Assembly (NCBI GenBank): GCA_036867785.1
Contig: CP145409.1
Location: 1,054,001-1,118,000, forward strand
Source: Plasmodiophora brassicae
Lineage: Eukaryota > Endomyxa: Phytomyxea > Phytomyxea > Plasmodiophorida
Direction: 5' to 3'
DNA length: 64,000 bases
Shown: positions 1 through 10,984 of the stretch, piece after piece
Layout of the letters: each line of letters opens with the position of its first letter
Position numbering within the stretch: the stretch's first letter is position 1
Program-made: the position numbers and the translations under genes
The notes under the pieces: model-generated
Database searches by the model: none
Told to the model about the DNA's origin: nothing
Seen by the model: the letters and a program-made list of their open reading frames with translations, nothing else

Positions 1-1742
1 CCTGTGACACACGTCAGCAATCACGGCGTTGCTCGTCGTAACGCAGCCCTACCATTGATAGAAAAGCGACCGAAACCATTTGGACCCCGAGCTCCAGCAT
101 TCGCTGCATAACATCGATGCATCTCGCGAACCAGATGTCGGCGTGGAACGAGGCCAGCGCGTTCTCCTTCTGGGCTCGGGTTATGTAGGCTGACATGCTG
201 AAATTGCTCTCGAAGACAAACGAATCGCGAATGAAGAGCAAGCGCTGTTCGAGTAGATGTGCATACGCGATCAGTGTCGCGGAGAGCCAAGGTTCCACTT
301 CGTTCTGCTGCGACCGCCATCGTTCAGCGATTGTGAGTAGAAACGACCGGTGCTGCAGAGCCAACGAGGTGAGTCGTGGTGGCCCTTCTTGCAGGAGCTT
401 GTGAACGAGCTGTAGCGATTTGTAGGCAACCACGCCATTGACGAACACTGGAGCGCGGAACAAGCATTCGAACATTCCTGGCAATATGAAGGCGTTCCCC
501 GATTCTTGCTGCTCCCACGCCAAGATGACCATACGCCGAACGTACTTCGCTTTGGGAGGTACCATGTAAGGGCTGATGGCCTTCAGCGTCCAGGCGGTAA
601 CATCGGCGGTGATCCTCGCCGTAGCAGCGCTCGGCGACGCGGCAGGTGAGGGCGGGCGGACCGGAGGAGGAGTCGCGCTCCGGTCAATCAGGTTGTGTCC
701 CCATGTGTGTGCCAGAGCGGTGTCCGCCACCACGACGGGAGATGGGCCCACTGATTGCATAGAGGAATAATGATCATAGAGCTCAACGACCGTTCGATGA
801 AGATTTCGGATATCAGGCCGATCGGACGGCGTAATCTGAAGCATGGAATCAAGAAGATCGATGACCGGTTTCTCGTAAGCAGGAGAGCGAGGGACGTCAT
901 ACTGCCCGGCAACAATTGCCGGCTTGTCTTCAAAAGGGAACCTGCCGAAGAGCATAACATAAAGGACAACGCCAAGAGCCCAAATGTCGGCTTGCACGTC
1001 AACGATCCTGGTTTTTCGAATGGCGACGATTTCTGGAGACCGGTACGCCCGAGGCACGTCAATGAGCTGTTCAAACTTCCTCAGTTCGTCCTTTCCGCTG
1101 CATTTGATGGGCGACGAAGCGCTGTATCCCAGATCACCCAGCATCCACGATCCATCGGAATGCAGGAAGATGTTGTCGGTCCGCACACCCAGGTGCACAA
1201 CGGGCGGGTCGCATCCATGAAGGAAGTACAGCACACTGCACATATGACGCATAACACGCATAGCCTCAGGAACAGGCAGCGTCGCTCCCCGTTTCGCCAT
1301 ATGGTGTTTCAGAGACCCGCCAGCACAGTACTCCAGGATGAGAATGCTTTCGGAGTTGCCGTCCTTGTCAGCAAACCGCTTCAATCCGTAACACGTCAGC
1401 AAGTGCTTGTGCTTAGGAAGCTTTTGCTAAAAGACCAGTCGACGCGTTTAGCGACCCGATGGACATAACGCCAAGGAAACCTACATAGAGGTCGGCCTCC
1501 CACTTCGCTCGCGCGAACACGTCTGTTAGGCCCTTCTTGACGATTGTCCGTTTGACAACGAACGTCTGCCCATTGCTGTCTTTCGCCAGATACAAATGCC
1601 TATCTTTTCCTGAGCACAGCCACCGTCAACATATCACCTCAGACAACTGTCTGCAACGACTCGGACCCGATGATTTCAGTTGCACTTGGATGACCAGTTT
1701 GCGAGAACCGACTTCGACGACCTTGCCTTGCACGGCACCCAT
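1..1742 (-). CDS. NAK-type protein kinase fused to an ANTH domain (3' end outside window)
   Basis: The model starts at the ATG at 1742-1740. Exons are 1742-1667, 1609-1485 and 1426 onward; the introns are 57 and 58 nt. The first stop is at 14-16, but a good 51-nt intron (52-2) just before it suggests the gene runs on past position 1. Residues about 25-275 are a kinase of the AAK1/GAK/Ark1 (NAK) type, with the VVKR lysine and a helix-C glutamate in WEADLY. The catalytic loop reads HLGVRTDN, so the HRD aspartate is glycine, and DFG is DLG; activity is doubtful. After a Pro/Ser/Ala linker, KAISPYMVPPKAKY (about residue 349) exactly fits the published ANTH phosphoinositide motif (K/G)A(T/I)x6(P/L/V)KxK(H/Y), and AP180/CALM-like helices follow. 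NAK kinases and ANTH adaptors both act in clathrin endocytosis, so such a role is inferred. Confidence 0.8.
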
Positions 1743-2195
1743 CGCCGCAACGCTAACCAGTGCCCTGTCAGATCCTCCTGGCCGCCATCGCCCGCTACGA
1801 CATCACGTTGCGGTGCGAAATTCGTTGTTCGCTGTCACCGCCATCCAAAATGAAGGCCACGGCGTAACGTCAACGTCGGGGAGGACACAGACCAGGCCGC
1901 GGTGTGGCGGAGCTGATCGGGAACGAGATCCCGGGGCAAAAAAAGGGTTACATCACCATGCGGTTCCCCGGTGGTCCCCCTCCCGAGTACTGAACAGGCC
2001 AAACACCATTTGGCTTCGCAATTCGGAATGAGATACGGCACATTCGGTGTTGTATGAACGTAACCGGGAACAGTGTCGCATCCACAAGCCCATGACCGTA
2101 GTGGTCGCCTTATGCGCACTGTGAATGCGCCGGCCATCACCGTGGAGAAACTCATCAAGATGAAATCGATTGCACCTATGCACAAGGACCATGAC
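1743..2195. other. Intergenic 5' flank between kinase-ANTH and HSP70
   Basis: This is the divergent spacer between the kinase gene (minus) and HSP70 (plus). I see no coding exon with family similarity. A 268-residue minus-strand open frame over this area contains a long leucine run that is only the reverse complement of the HSP70 asparagine/serine repeats, so I treat it as a shadow. Confidence 0.5.
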
Positions 2196-2303
2196 GCGAA
2201 TGTTCTTGATTGTTTATTTCGCTCTGCGCCTGACGATCGAATTCGTGGAATGTTCACTAGTCGTGCGAACTTTCGGAAGAATGTTCTTGGGAATATTCCG
2301 AAG
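2196..2303 (+). promoter_or_regulatory. Heat-shock-element cluster upstream of HSP70
   Basis: Alternating GAA and TTC blocks, the inverted nGAAn units bound by trimeric heat-shock factor, are dense here. GAATGTTC lies at about 2198-2205 and 2248-2255, GAATTC at 2239-2244, and GAACTTTC plus GGAAGAATGTTC run through 2267-2286. GAATATTCCGAAG follows at 2291-2303. The last blocks end directly before a TATA box and about 75 bases before the HSP70 ATG, so heat induction of HSP70 is the natural reading. Confidence 0.85.
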
Positions 2304-2313
2304 GGTATATAAA
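2304..2313 (+). promoter_or_regulatory. TATA box of HSP70
   Basis: GGTATATAAA sits immediately after the heat-shock elements and about 65 bases upstream of the ATG. Transcription start is probably near 2316-2340. The bases after it include AATTAGGCAC, a decamer also found (in varied form) at 7231, 16172 and 16237. Confidence 0.7.
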
Positions 2314-2375
2314 CGTCAGCAATTAGGCACCTCAGAGCATTGAGGAAATCACAGTACATCAAGTGCACAACCATC

Positions 2376-4355
2376 ATGACGAACAACAAGAGCAACAGCA
2401 ACAACAGCAACAACAGCAACAAGGTTGCTATCGGTATCGACCTGGGAACGACATATTCCTGTGTTGGCGTCTGGAAGAACGGGAGCGTTGAGATCATCGC
2501 CAACGACCAAGGCAACCGCACAACACCGTCCTGGGTGGCGTTCACTGACACCGAACGCCTGATCGGCGACGCCGCCAAGAACCAGGCGGCTCGGAACCCG
2601 ACCAACACGATCTTCGATGCCAAGCGCCTGATCGGTCGCAAGTTCGCCGACCCGACCGTTCAGTCGGATCGGAAGCTGTGGCCGTTCGCCGTTGTCGAAG
2701 GCGATGCTGGGCGCCCAGTCATCAAGGTCGAGCACCAGGGCCAGACGAAGCTGTTCAAGCCGGAGGAGATCTCGTCGATGGTCCTGACCAAGATGAAGGA
2801 GACGGCGGAGGCGTACCTGGGCCAACCCGTCACCGATGCTGTCATCACCTGCCCGGCCTACTTCAACGACGCTCAGCGGCAGGCCACGAAGGACGCCGGT
2901 CGCATTGCTGGCCTGAACGTCCTTCGTATCATCAACGAGCCAACGGCAGCGGCCATCGCCTACGGCCTGGACAAGGGCGGCCCCGGGTCCCGCCAGCCCG
3001 GCGAGCACAACGTCCTAATCTTCGACCTGGGTGGCGGCACCTTCGACGTGTCGTTGCTGACGATGGACGGCGGCGTCTTCGAGGTGAAGGCCACGGCCGG
3101 CAACACGCACCTGGGCGGCGAGGACTTCGACGACCGCCTCGTGCAGCACTTCGTGGACGAATTCAAACGCAAGAACCGCGGCGCCGACCTGACCGGCAAC
3201 CAGCGCGCTCTTCGTCGCCTGCGAACGCAATGTGAGAAGGCGAAACGCGCTCTGTCGTCGTCGACGCAGGCCACGATCGAAGTCGATTCGTTGCACGACG
3301 GCGCCGACTTCAGCTCGACGATCACTCGGGCGCGATTCGAGGCGCTGTGCCAGGACCTGTTCGACAAGTGCCTGGGCCCGGTGGACCAGGTGCTGAAGGA
3401 CTCGGGCATCAGCAAGTCGCAGGTCGACGAGGTGGTCCTGGTCGGCGGGTCGACGCGGATCCCCAAGATCCAGGCCATGCTGTCGTCGTACTTTGGCGGG
3501 AAGACGTTGTGCCAGTCGATCAACCCGGACGAGGCGGTGGCATTCGGGGCGGCCGTCCAGGCGGCCATCCTGACGGGAACGGCAACGGGTCAGGCGAACG
3601 ACCTGCTCTTGCTGGACGTGGCGCCGCTGTCGCTGGGCATTGAGACGGCCGGCGGCGTCATGACGACGCTGATCCCGAGGAACACCACCGTCCCGTGCAA
3701 GAAGACGCAGACCTTCTCAACGTACGCTGACAATCAGCCCGCGGTCGACATTCAGGTCTTCGAAGGGGAGCGATCGCGGACGAGGGACAACAATCTGCTG
3801 GGCAAGTTCCAGCTGACGGGCATCCCGCCGAAGCCACGTGGTGTGCCCCAGATCGAGGTCACGTTCGACCTCGACGCCAACGGCATCCTGAATGTCAGCG
3901 CCGAGGACAAGTCGACCGGCAAGTCGCACAAGATCACCATCACCAACGATAAGTCGCGCCTGTCCAACGCCGACATCGAGAAGATGGTTCGGGAGGCCGA
4001 GAAGTACAAGGCTGACGACGACGCCCACAGGGCGCGTGTCGAGGCGAAGAACCACGCCGAGAATTACGTCTACAGCATCCGCAACATGATCGCTGAACAA
4101 GGCGAGTCCATAGCGCAGGTGGATCGTGACCAGCTCGACGGGGCGGTGCGCGAGGCGACCGCCTGGCTCGACCAGCACGGCGAAACGGCCAGTGTTGAAG
4201 AGTTGCAAGCCAAGCAGCACGAGATGGAGCAGTTCTGCAACGGGATCCTCGCCAAGCAACACGCTGGCAACAGCGGCAACGGGCGGTGTGGCCCGACCGG
4301 ATCGATGCCTGGGTCGGCAAGTGGCCGTGGACCTGTTGTCGAAGAAGTCGACTAA
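2376..4355 (+). CDS. HSP70: Cytosolic heat-shock protein 70 (Hsp70/DnaK family chaperone)
   Basis: Single exon, 659 residues. The start is the ATG at 2376, because the open frame upstream of it contains only a TTG. A low-complexity Asn/Ser N-terminus is followed by the nucleotide-binding signature [26 protein letters not shown] and [14 protein letters not shown]. The substrate-binding domain and helical lid follow, and the last residues are EEVD, which docks TPR co-chaperones and marks cytosolic/nuclear Hsp70. Length is typical for the family. The protein folds clients using ATP with J-proteins and exchange factors. An upstream heat-shock-element cluster and TATA box indicate a stress-inducible member. 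The Asn-rich start is unusual and comes from AAC/AGC repeats at about 2385-2421. Confidence 0.98.
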   Translation: MTNNKSNSNNSNNSNKVAIGIDLGTTYSCVGVWKNGSVEIIANDQGNRTTPSWVAFTDTERLIGDAAKNQAARNPTNTIFDAKRLIGRKFADPTVQSDRKLWPFAVVEGDAGRPVIKVEHQGQTKLFKPEEISSMVLTKMKETAEAYLGQPVTDAVITCPAYFNDAQRQATKDAGRIAGLNVLRIINEPTAAAIAYGLDKGGPGSRQPGEHNVLIFDLGGGTFDVSLLTMDGGVFEVKATAGNTHLGGEDFDDRLVQHFVDEFKRKNRGADLTGNQRALRRLRTQCEKAKRALSSSTQATIEVDSLHDGADFSSTITRARFEALCQDLFDKCLGPVDQVLKDSGISKSQVDEVVLVGGSTRIPKIQAMLSSYFGGKTLCQSINPDEAVAFGAAVQAAILTGTATGQANDLLLLDVAPLSLGIETAGGVMTTLIPRNTTVPCKKTQTFSTYADNQPAVDIQVFEGERSRTRDNNLLGKFQLTGIPPKPRGVPQIEVTFDLDANGILNVSAEDKSTGKSHKITITNDKSRLSNADIEKMVREAEKYKADDDAHRARVEAKNHAENYVYSIRNMIAEQGESIAQVDRDQLDGAVREATAWLDQHGETASVEELQAKQHEMEQFCNGILAKQHAGNSGNGRCGPTGSMPGSASGRGPVVEEVD

Positions 4356-4539
4356 ACGTACGGCGGCGACCTCTAGCCACCAATGTAACTACGTGGCCAA
4401 TACACCCATAATATTTGGTTTCAGCTTTGTGTGCCAGCCTGTGCAGATACGGCACACGCTGACAATAGCGTCGTCGCCAATCCCAGGACTGAACAACGTA
4501 CAATACGGGTTTATCGTGGTATAATAGTTAGAGGTACAA

Positions 4540-6033
4540 TTAGAATGCGATGCTGGTGCTAGTTCGTTTGTCCCCTTGTGGACGTGGTTTAACGAGAATG
4601 GTACTCGTATTGGATGATTCGAACTGAGCAAGGATGGCGTCCTCTTTGACAGTATCGATAAAGCTGTTCCATGCGCCTGGGTTGGCCACGCGGAACCTGC
4701 CCAGCGTATTCGTAAACATCAACGATAAGACAACTGTAGACGCCTTGTCGAACAGGCCTTTCACGAGCATCCCTCGTTGAATCAGGTCGCCTTCGGTGCA
4801 TCCGGGCGTGAAGACATTTCCGAACTGGCAGGTCGGGTCGCCGTCTAGGTTCAACTCGAACGGTGCATATGGTGCTAGGTACTGCCTGAAGATATGACAT
4901 GCCATCGCAGCCGACTTCAACGAGTTTTCGACAAACGTTCGACGGTAATCCTGGACAGCCTTCCAGAACAGCAGATTCTCCAGGGAGAACTCCAGCTCCA
5001 ACTGTTTCCTGTCAAACGGATATAAGCACTTCAACGAGGGTGCCCCGACGTCTCTTGCCTGAACGCTTCGAAGCCTGCTGGCGTAGACAAGAACCTTTCA
5101 AACAAACCGATATCGTCGGTTGCGCCGTCGAGAGCGACAGGGGGCTGCGAATATGAATGCCACAGGGGAATATGAATGGAACTGTTCACCAGACAGCAAA
5201 CGTTTAGATCGTTTCTCGGCAACGACCACAGACGATCCGCGTTACAATGTGAGCAACGCGGTGCAGCAGACGATACCGACGACGGTATTGACGCTGACCA
5301 TGTGTCCAGTGGCACTCGTGATCGGTCGGATTGCGAAGGCGTACATGACGACGCCGACGAGGGAGCACAGACCGATCTGTTTCAGGCACCGTTTGATGCC
5401 GAGAGAATCGGATACAATCCGCATCCGGTACGATAGAATGATGATCAGGACCATGCTAACGCCCATCTTGTACACACCAATGTTCACGAGTGTGGACGCG
5501 GGAGATGTCGGGTCCGCGTACGTGTTGTCGTTCAACGCGGTGAACAGCCCTGGGTATCTTGACGCATACCAGAACTCCACAATGGCGTAGACGATGGCGT
5601 TGACCACGACGTAGGCGATGCGGGGTCGTCGATCGAGCAAGCCGTGCGCAATCGTTAGCTTGGGAGCATCTGTCACAACGCTATCCGCCTTGTCCATTGC
5701 CTGCACAATCTTCAGCTGGCTCTGCGTCCGGTTGAACATCAGCCAGAGCGTCAGCGCCGCGATGGTGAACGTATCGGCAGCGAGCACCATGAAGAACGTT
5801 GGCAGGAAGGCACTCCAGAAAAACGGGACGCGGTCGTAGTACTCGTTCGTGGCATACAGTGAGAGTGCAAAGATCCAGGCGAACAGGCTCCCAGCCAGCA
5901 TCTCCATTGGGAGTCGCTGCCGAATTGGCCATCGGTCCATCCGGAGGCAGAAGAGGACCAGCCCAACCCCACCGTATACGAAAATTGCGACACCCAAGGC
6001 GAACAAGAAGGCCTCCACGCCGACGCTCTTCAT
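4540..6033 (-). CDS. Type-A seven-helix RGS protein, copy 1
   Basis: Three exons: 6033-5246, 5181-5059 and 5008-4540 (459 residues). Intron 1 is 64 nt. Intron 2 (5058-5009, 50 nt) begins with GC rather than GT. Exon 1 encodes seven predicted membrane helices. Exons 2-3 encode a complete RGS domain (FERFLSTPAGFEAF, then LENLLFWKAVQDYRR), the GTPase-activating module for G-alpha. The order, N-terminal seven-helix unit then cytoplasmic RGS, is that of plant AtRGS1; sequence relationship to AtRGS1 is not shown. It is the first of five head-to-tail paralogues with conserved intron positions. A TATA box and a GGTACC element precede the ATG. A receptor-regulated GAP role is inferred; the ligand is unknown. 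Confidence 0.88.
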
Positions 6034-6049
6034 CGCTGAGCCCCCTCCG

Positions 6050-6074
6050 GGTACCTCGATCTCTTCCTATATAG
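6050..6074 (-). promoter_or_regulatory. Core promoter of RGS-A1: GATCGAGGTACC element and TATA box
   Basis: On the gene strand, CTATATAGG (6066-6074) lies about 35 bases upstream of the ATG and is followed by AGATCGAGGTACC (6050-6062). Nearly the same element, CGATCGAGGTACC, precedes the pseudogene copy (10882-10894). Looser versions precede copies 2, 4 and 5, which suggests a promoter duplicated with the genes. Confidence 0.55.
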
Positions 6075-6219
6075 AACTAATAAAAACGTGTACGGTCGTA
6101 TCGCCTGGGCCGGACTGTTCGAATGAGGCCAAATGCCAATGGTGGCCGTTTGACTGTAGTTACAAAATCGTTCTGGACTGATCCCTTAGCGGTCATATTC
6201 GCACACGAATGCGAACATG

Positions 6220-7347
6220 TCATATCGGCATGGCCGGCGCGTGCATGGCCGGTGGTTCGATCACGATGTGATGTTTGGGCTCAACCGTGTCGTCCTTAAA
6301 GGGTTCGTCGTCGACAGTCCAAAAGACATAGGCAACGTAGATGGTCACCATTACGTCGATGAAGAATGACAGGGAGCGGAAAACCAACTGCATGCCAGGA
6401 GGCGACTCGAAGCCGAGGTGTGGCATACCAGCCAGAAAGAGAAGATAATTCGAGCACGCGTGCAGGACCATCTGCTTCCAGACGCCGGGCAGTGTGACCA
6501 TGAAGCGATGCCGCTGCCGATCGATCATGCGAGATATTGCTTGTCCGGACATGACGGCGCAGGCAACGTGAAACGGGATGCACAGCAGCGTCCTTATCAT
6601 GATCGTGGACAGCGACGTGCCCTCGCACGACATGACACGCCAGTAATAGAGCAGGTTCTCTGCAGTGGCAAACGATAACCCACTGGTGACGGCACACAAG
6701 GTGACCTGCAGGCGAGAGCGCGGTCGACCGAGACGCTTCGCTGCGACAGACGTTAGCCACCACTTGTACAACTCCTCCCAAACGCCCGGAGAGATTGCAA
6801 TCGCTATCAGGTAGAACACGTAGATCCTCCAGGTTCCCTGCTGCAACTCGTCTTTGGCGTCACGCCCGGACAGTACCATTTTCATGGCGACACGAGAGGT
6901 AGTCGTGTTGAGCACGTAGGGGATGAACGTACAGATGAACCCGAGCGCGTAGACCAGTGTCAGATCCGTGGTCGTCATGGGATGGACGCGGTCTCTACGC
7001 TGCTGGCGGAGCGCGTTCCACAGGAACAGGAGAGCAGTCGGGGACAACAGCATCGGGAACAGGTAGAACGACGACTTGTGGAAGCGAACTGTGAAGACGA
7101 CCCAGAGTAACAGGATCAAGCCCCAGAACAAGGCCGTCAACGCGCGGCCAGCGGACGTCGCCATTACAGCGGAACGACACGGCAGCACCTGATGACGACC
7201 TCGGAACGAGTGACGAACCTGCAGAAAACCTATAATTAGGCACACCGACAGGCCGAGTGTACGTAGTGTCGAACTTTGCACTGTGGCTGGCATGCGCTGT
7301 ACGTCCCAGGTGCATTCACCATCGCTATCGCCTTGGAATGCGATCAT
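6220..7347 (-). CDS. PrsW-like multi-pass membrane protease (CPBP/M82-like)
   Basis: Single exon of 375 residues from the ATG at 7347. An alternative ATG at 7164 would give 314 residues and may be the true start, because the first 61 residues look less family-like. About eight hydrophobic helices are visible. Motif 1 is EELYK (EExxK), motif 2 is FATAE (FxxxE), and a downstream LHACSN gives HxxxN where PrsW proteases usually have HxxxD. A second histidine lies in PFHVACA. These are the glutamates and histidines of the PrsW glutamic-type intramembrane protease family, best known from bacterial site-1 cleavage of anti-sigma factors. The substrate here is unknown. It sits inside the RGS array, between copies 1 and 2. 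Confidence 0.75.
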   Translation of the reverse strand: MIAFQGDSDGECTWDVQRMPATVQSSTLRTLGLSVCLIIGFLQVRHSFRGRHQVLPCRSAVMATSAGRALTALFWGLILLLWVVFTVRFHKSSFYLFPMLLSPTALLFLWNALRQQRRDRVHPMTTTDLTLVYALGFICTFIPYVLNTTTSRVAMKMVLSGRDAKDELQQGTWRIYVFYLIAIAISPGVWEELYKWWLTSVAAKRLGRPRSRLQVTLCAVTSGLSFATAENLLYYWRVMSCEGTSLSTIMIRTLLCIPFHVACAVMSGQAISRMIDRQRHRFMVTLPGVWKQMVLHACSNYLLFLAGMPHLGFESPPGMQLVFRSLSFFIDVMVTIYVAYVFWTVDDEPFKDDTVEPKHHIVIEPPAMHAPAMPI

Positions 7348-8112
7348 CTATACCAGCTCTGTATACAGGCCGGCGCTGGTGTCTCTGACAAACCAGTTCG
7401 GTACGTGGTCGCTAATAATAGTTGGATTCTACCTACATACACATAGCTATGCACTGCCTGCACTGCTGTGGGTTGGTATGCCAAGATTTAGTAGCAGGCA
7501 CTAGTCCTCTCAGGGGGTTCATATACGTTCCTTCGACCGTTCAGATCAATGCAAGTCAGGAACCTCCAGAGGGTTCCATGAGGTTGGCGGCTGAAATACG
7601 CATTGTGCTTCAAGACGTCAGGCGCGCCCTTGTCACGGACGTCGGTGACGCTGGCAACCTAGTTGCGATCGCCCTTGCACAATCCTCGGCAAGTGCGCGC
7701 CTGACGTCGTGCAGCACGTGCTGGCGCGCTCGGGGATAAGTAAAACGTAATCTTGCGAAAAGAAATTATGATGCCACCTTTGATTGCCTGCCGAACCTTG
7801 CGGTTGCCATTGCTGCCTGCGCGCAAGCCCGGGTCGTTTCGATATCGGGCGTTGTAGAATGGTGCTCGAATACGGTCATTGCATCGTATACGTAGTTGAG
7901 CGCCAATATAATATTCACGGAATTGTTAGGGCGTCTCGATGCATTCGAGTGCATTAACCTCACCCATAGGTGTAGACATTTCGTCGCTCTCAGGGACATA
8001 TTCCGGGCATCCTCATGCGTTGTGCAACGCAACGATATGGTTTCTTCCACGCAATGATGTGTTTGTTTACCACACAGAGACAATGCTTGAGGTCCGGGAA
8101 CGCTATACGTTG
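7348..8112. other. Gene-free spacer of about 760 bases with one structured element
   Basis: No exon with family similarity is visible. A 105-codon minus-strand frame (7766-8083) and a plus-strand frame ending at 7739 are open but composition-only. The notable content is the inverted repeat listed separately at 7606-7717. Confidence 0.4.
7606..7717. repeat. Perfect 14-bp inverted repeat with nested small hairpin
   Basis: GACGTCAGGCGCGC (7614-7627) is the exact reverse complement of GCGCGCCTGACGTC (7695-7708). Pairing continues imperfectly on both sides, and the 67-base middle holds a second hairpin, GCAAC-CTA-GTTGC. It could be a structured non-coding RNA, a MITE-like remnant or a cruciform. 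No gene covers it. Confidence 0.6.
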
Positions 8113-9610
8113 CTAGAGAGGATTCGTCGGTCGAGGGGGTACAGGACAGCTTTCAGCCCAGGTGGGTTCGACGATAACGCCCGTCGTATGGGTCTCGAGC
8201 TCTGCCAGAATGGCATCTTCTCGGGCGCCATCCATAAAGTTCTGCCAGGAGTCTGGACGTGCCTTCCGAAACCTGACAAACGAGTTCGTGTACATCAACC
8301 TTAGAACAACCGCACGCGCTTCGTCGAACAAGTCTTTGGTCAGCTGGCCTCGCTGAGCAAGGTCGCCTCCGTTGCAGTCAGGCGTGAAGATGACCTGGAA
8401 TCGGTGGAGCTGGTCACCGTCCAGGTTCACCTCGAAGGGTGCATTTCGTGCCAGGTACCGCCTGTAGATGCGTAGCGCCATTTCCGCTGACCTTGGGCTG
8501 TTCGTGAAGGTTCGCCGGTACTCCTGGACGTCCTCCCAGAACAATAAATTCTCCAGCGCCAACTCCAACTCCAGCTGTTTCCTGAAGAGCGCTGTCAGAT
8601 TCGCGGCAAACTCAAGATGGTCAGGTCTTCCTGACTTGAAGGTTTCGAATCCTTCAGACGAGCATAAAAACGATTCGAACAGGCCCAGGTTGCCCATGGT
8701 CTGGTCGACGGGGTCCGGCTGCTGCGAGTACGAATCCCTTACCGGAATGTGAATGGATCTGTCCAGCGCCAAAGCAGGTCATTACGATTTTCTGTATATT
8801 CGAGCAGCAAGCGTCGCGTTACAATGTGAGCAGCACGGCGCAGACGACAATGGCCACGACGGAGTTGACGTCGACGACGTTTCCCGTGGCACTACGAATC
8901 GGCTGGGCAATGAACGCGTAAATGACGACGCCGACTATGGAGCACACGCCGATCCGTTTCAGGCTGCGTTTGATGCCGAGCGCATCCGACACGATGCGCA
9001 TGCGGATGGACAGGATGATGACAAGAGTCATGCTGACCCCCATCTTGTAGACGCCAATGCTCTCCAGAGTGGTAGTCGGCGACGTCGGATCCGAGAACGA
9101 GTCCGCATCGGCGGACGTGAACAGGTCTGGGTGCCTCAACGTGTACCCGACCGCAATGGCCGTGTAGACGATGGCATTGCCGACGACGTATGCAATGCGA
9201 GCGCGTCGACGAAGCAGGCCCTTTGTGATGGCCAGGCTGCGGACGGTTTGCGCGACGTTCTCAGCATCGGTTGCGCGTCGGGCGATCTTCAACTGGCCCT
9301 GCGTTCGGCTAAACATCAGCCAGAGCGTCCATGCCACGATGGTGAACGTGTCCGCAGCCAGCTGCATGAAGATCGCATTGGAGTACACGACCCAGAACGG
9401 CGGCATATAGTCGACGAGCGCGTTTGTGATTGAGCACGACAGCGAGAACAACCACGCGAACACGCTTCCCGCCAGCATCTCCATGGGCAAGCGCCTCCGA
9501 ATCGGCCACCGATCTAGTCGGGCACAGTACAGGACGAGCCCTGTCCCGCCATACGTGAAGGTCGCCACGCCCAGCACGGCCCAGAACACGACAACGCCAA
9601 TACTGTTCAT
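8113..9610 (-). CDS. Type-A seven-helix RGS protein, copy 2
   Basis: Exons 9610-8823, 8758-8636 and 8581-8113 give 459 residues, the same exon lengths as copy 1. Intron 1 is 64 nt. Intron 2 is 54 nt and happens to be open in frame, so a naive reading keeps 18 extra residues inside the RGS domain; splicing restores F-K-K-Q-L-E-L-E as in the paralogues. An upstream in-frame ATG at 9634 exists, but homology supports 9610 (MNSIGVVVFW), and the region between resembles the shared GGTAC promoter element. Seven helices are followed by RGS with LENLLFWEDVQEYRR. Predicted G-alpha GAP at a membrane. Confidence 0.87.
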
Positions 9611-9759
9611 TGGGGAGGGCAATGGTCGTACCATCGATCGCTCGATTCATACGACGTGTATTGTGAAATCGACATGAGCTGGCGAGGCCCTTGTTGATCC
9701 ACCGCCAGACACGGCATCAAGAAATACGTCATCTTGTATGGGGCAGGGTCCCTCACACA

Positions 9760-10864
9760 TCAGATCCTTGTAGCGGTCGTCGGGGAGACAGTATGAACGG
9801 CTGCCGTCGTTTCAGAGAGTGCCACCTGATGTCGGCTGGCCGGGAACGGTTGCCGTCCGACCTGGCCCAGGACAGCACCGTCGTGCACGCGAGCGATGAA
9901 GTCGCACCAAATGTCAGGGTGCGCTACACGAAACCTGCCCAGGGAATTCGAGTGCATCAGTAGCAGGACCGCCCCAGATGCCTTGTCGAATACGCCTTTT
10001 GGGAACATGAATGGAACTGACAGCACATGAAACGAGGACAGCGCGACGTCTCCGAAGCGAAGCGCATCACGTTACAAGGTCAGCATCACGGCGGAGGTGG
10101 CCATGGCGACGACGGAGTTGACGCTGACGACGCCCCCGGTGGCATTCGTAATCGGCCCAGCAATGAACGCGTAAATGGTGACGCCGACCAACGAGCAGGC
10201 ACCAATCTGCCTCAGGGCGCGGTTGATCCCGAACGCGTCCGGCACGATGCGCATCCGGGACGACAGGATGCTGACGGCAACCATGCTAACGCCCATCTTG
10301 TAGACGCCGATGCTCTCGAGGAACTTGGCGGGCGATGCCTGACCCCAGAAGGGTTGCTTCTGTACTAAGGCAAACAGTTCAGGCTGCACGACCATGGTTT
10401 ATCCGATCGTTACGATCGTGTACAGAATAACGTTGACGGCGACGTACAAGATACGGGGCCTGGGATCAAGTAGGACCTGGCTGACGGCCAGACTACGGAC
10501 GGCGGCTGCGATGCGGCTCGTATCACTTGCGTGGGCGATGCTCCTGGTCTTGCGTCCGGTTGCACATCAACGAGAGCGTTAGTGCCGCAATGGAGAACGT
10601 GTCCGCTGCCAGCAGCATGAAGGTCGCAGGCAGGTACACCGACCAGAACAGGGGCAGGAGGCCACGAGTGCGTTCGTGACGGAGACGGACAGCGCAAGGA
10701 TCCAGACGCACAAGCTCCCAGACAGGATCTCCACTGGTAGGCGCTGGTGAATGAATGGGCTATCGGCCCATCTGAATGTAAAACAGAACGAGCCCGGCCC
10801 CTCCGTAGGCGAACATTGCTAAACCCAGTGCGACCCACAGGGCATCTACGCCGACGTCGTCCAT
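9760..10864 (-). pseudogene. Type-A seven-helix RGS pseudogene, copy 3
   Basis: This copy is aligned by homology to its neighbours. It starts normally at the ATG 10864-10862 (MDDVGVDALWVALG), then meets a stop where paralogues have R-W-P-I. Frameshifts before and after helix 2, and more stops beyond helix 3, break the frame again. The intron-1 position is recognisable: GTAACGTG begins at 10076. The RGS domain is mostly deleted. The segment after the intron jumps from the VPFMFP equivalent straight to KGVFDKASGAVLLLM, losing roughly 330 bases including LENLLFW. The C-terminal tail is unrelated to the other copies. I give no repaired reading. Confidence 0.88.
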
Positions 10865-10984
10865 CGTTGAGCCGCCTCCTCGGTACCTCGATCGCCTATG
10901 CACTGCGGAAACCAGCCATCGGTCGTTGGGCTTGTACCTATATGTATCATGCGTAGATTGCCTAGGCGCGACGCCACGCTCCTC

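Noticed and set aside
1835-2641. 268-codon minus-strand frame with a long leucine run
   Set aside because: The leucines are the complement of AAC/AGC repeats at the start of HSP70; the rest covers its promoter.
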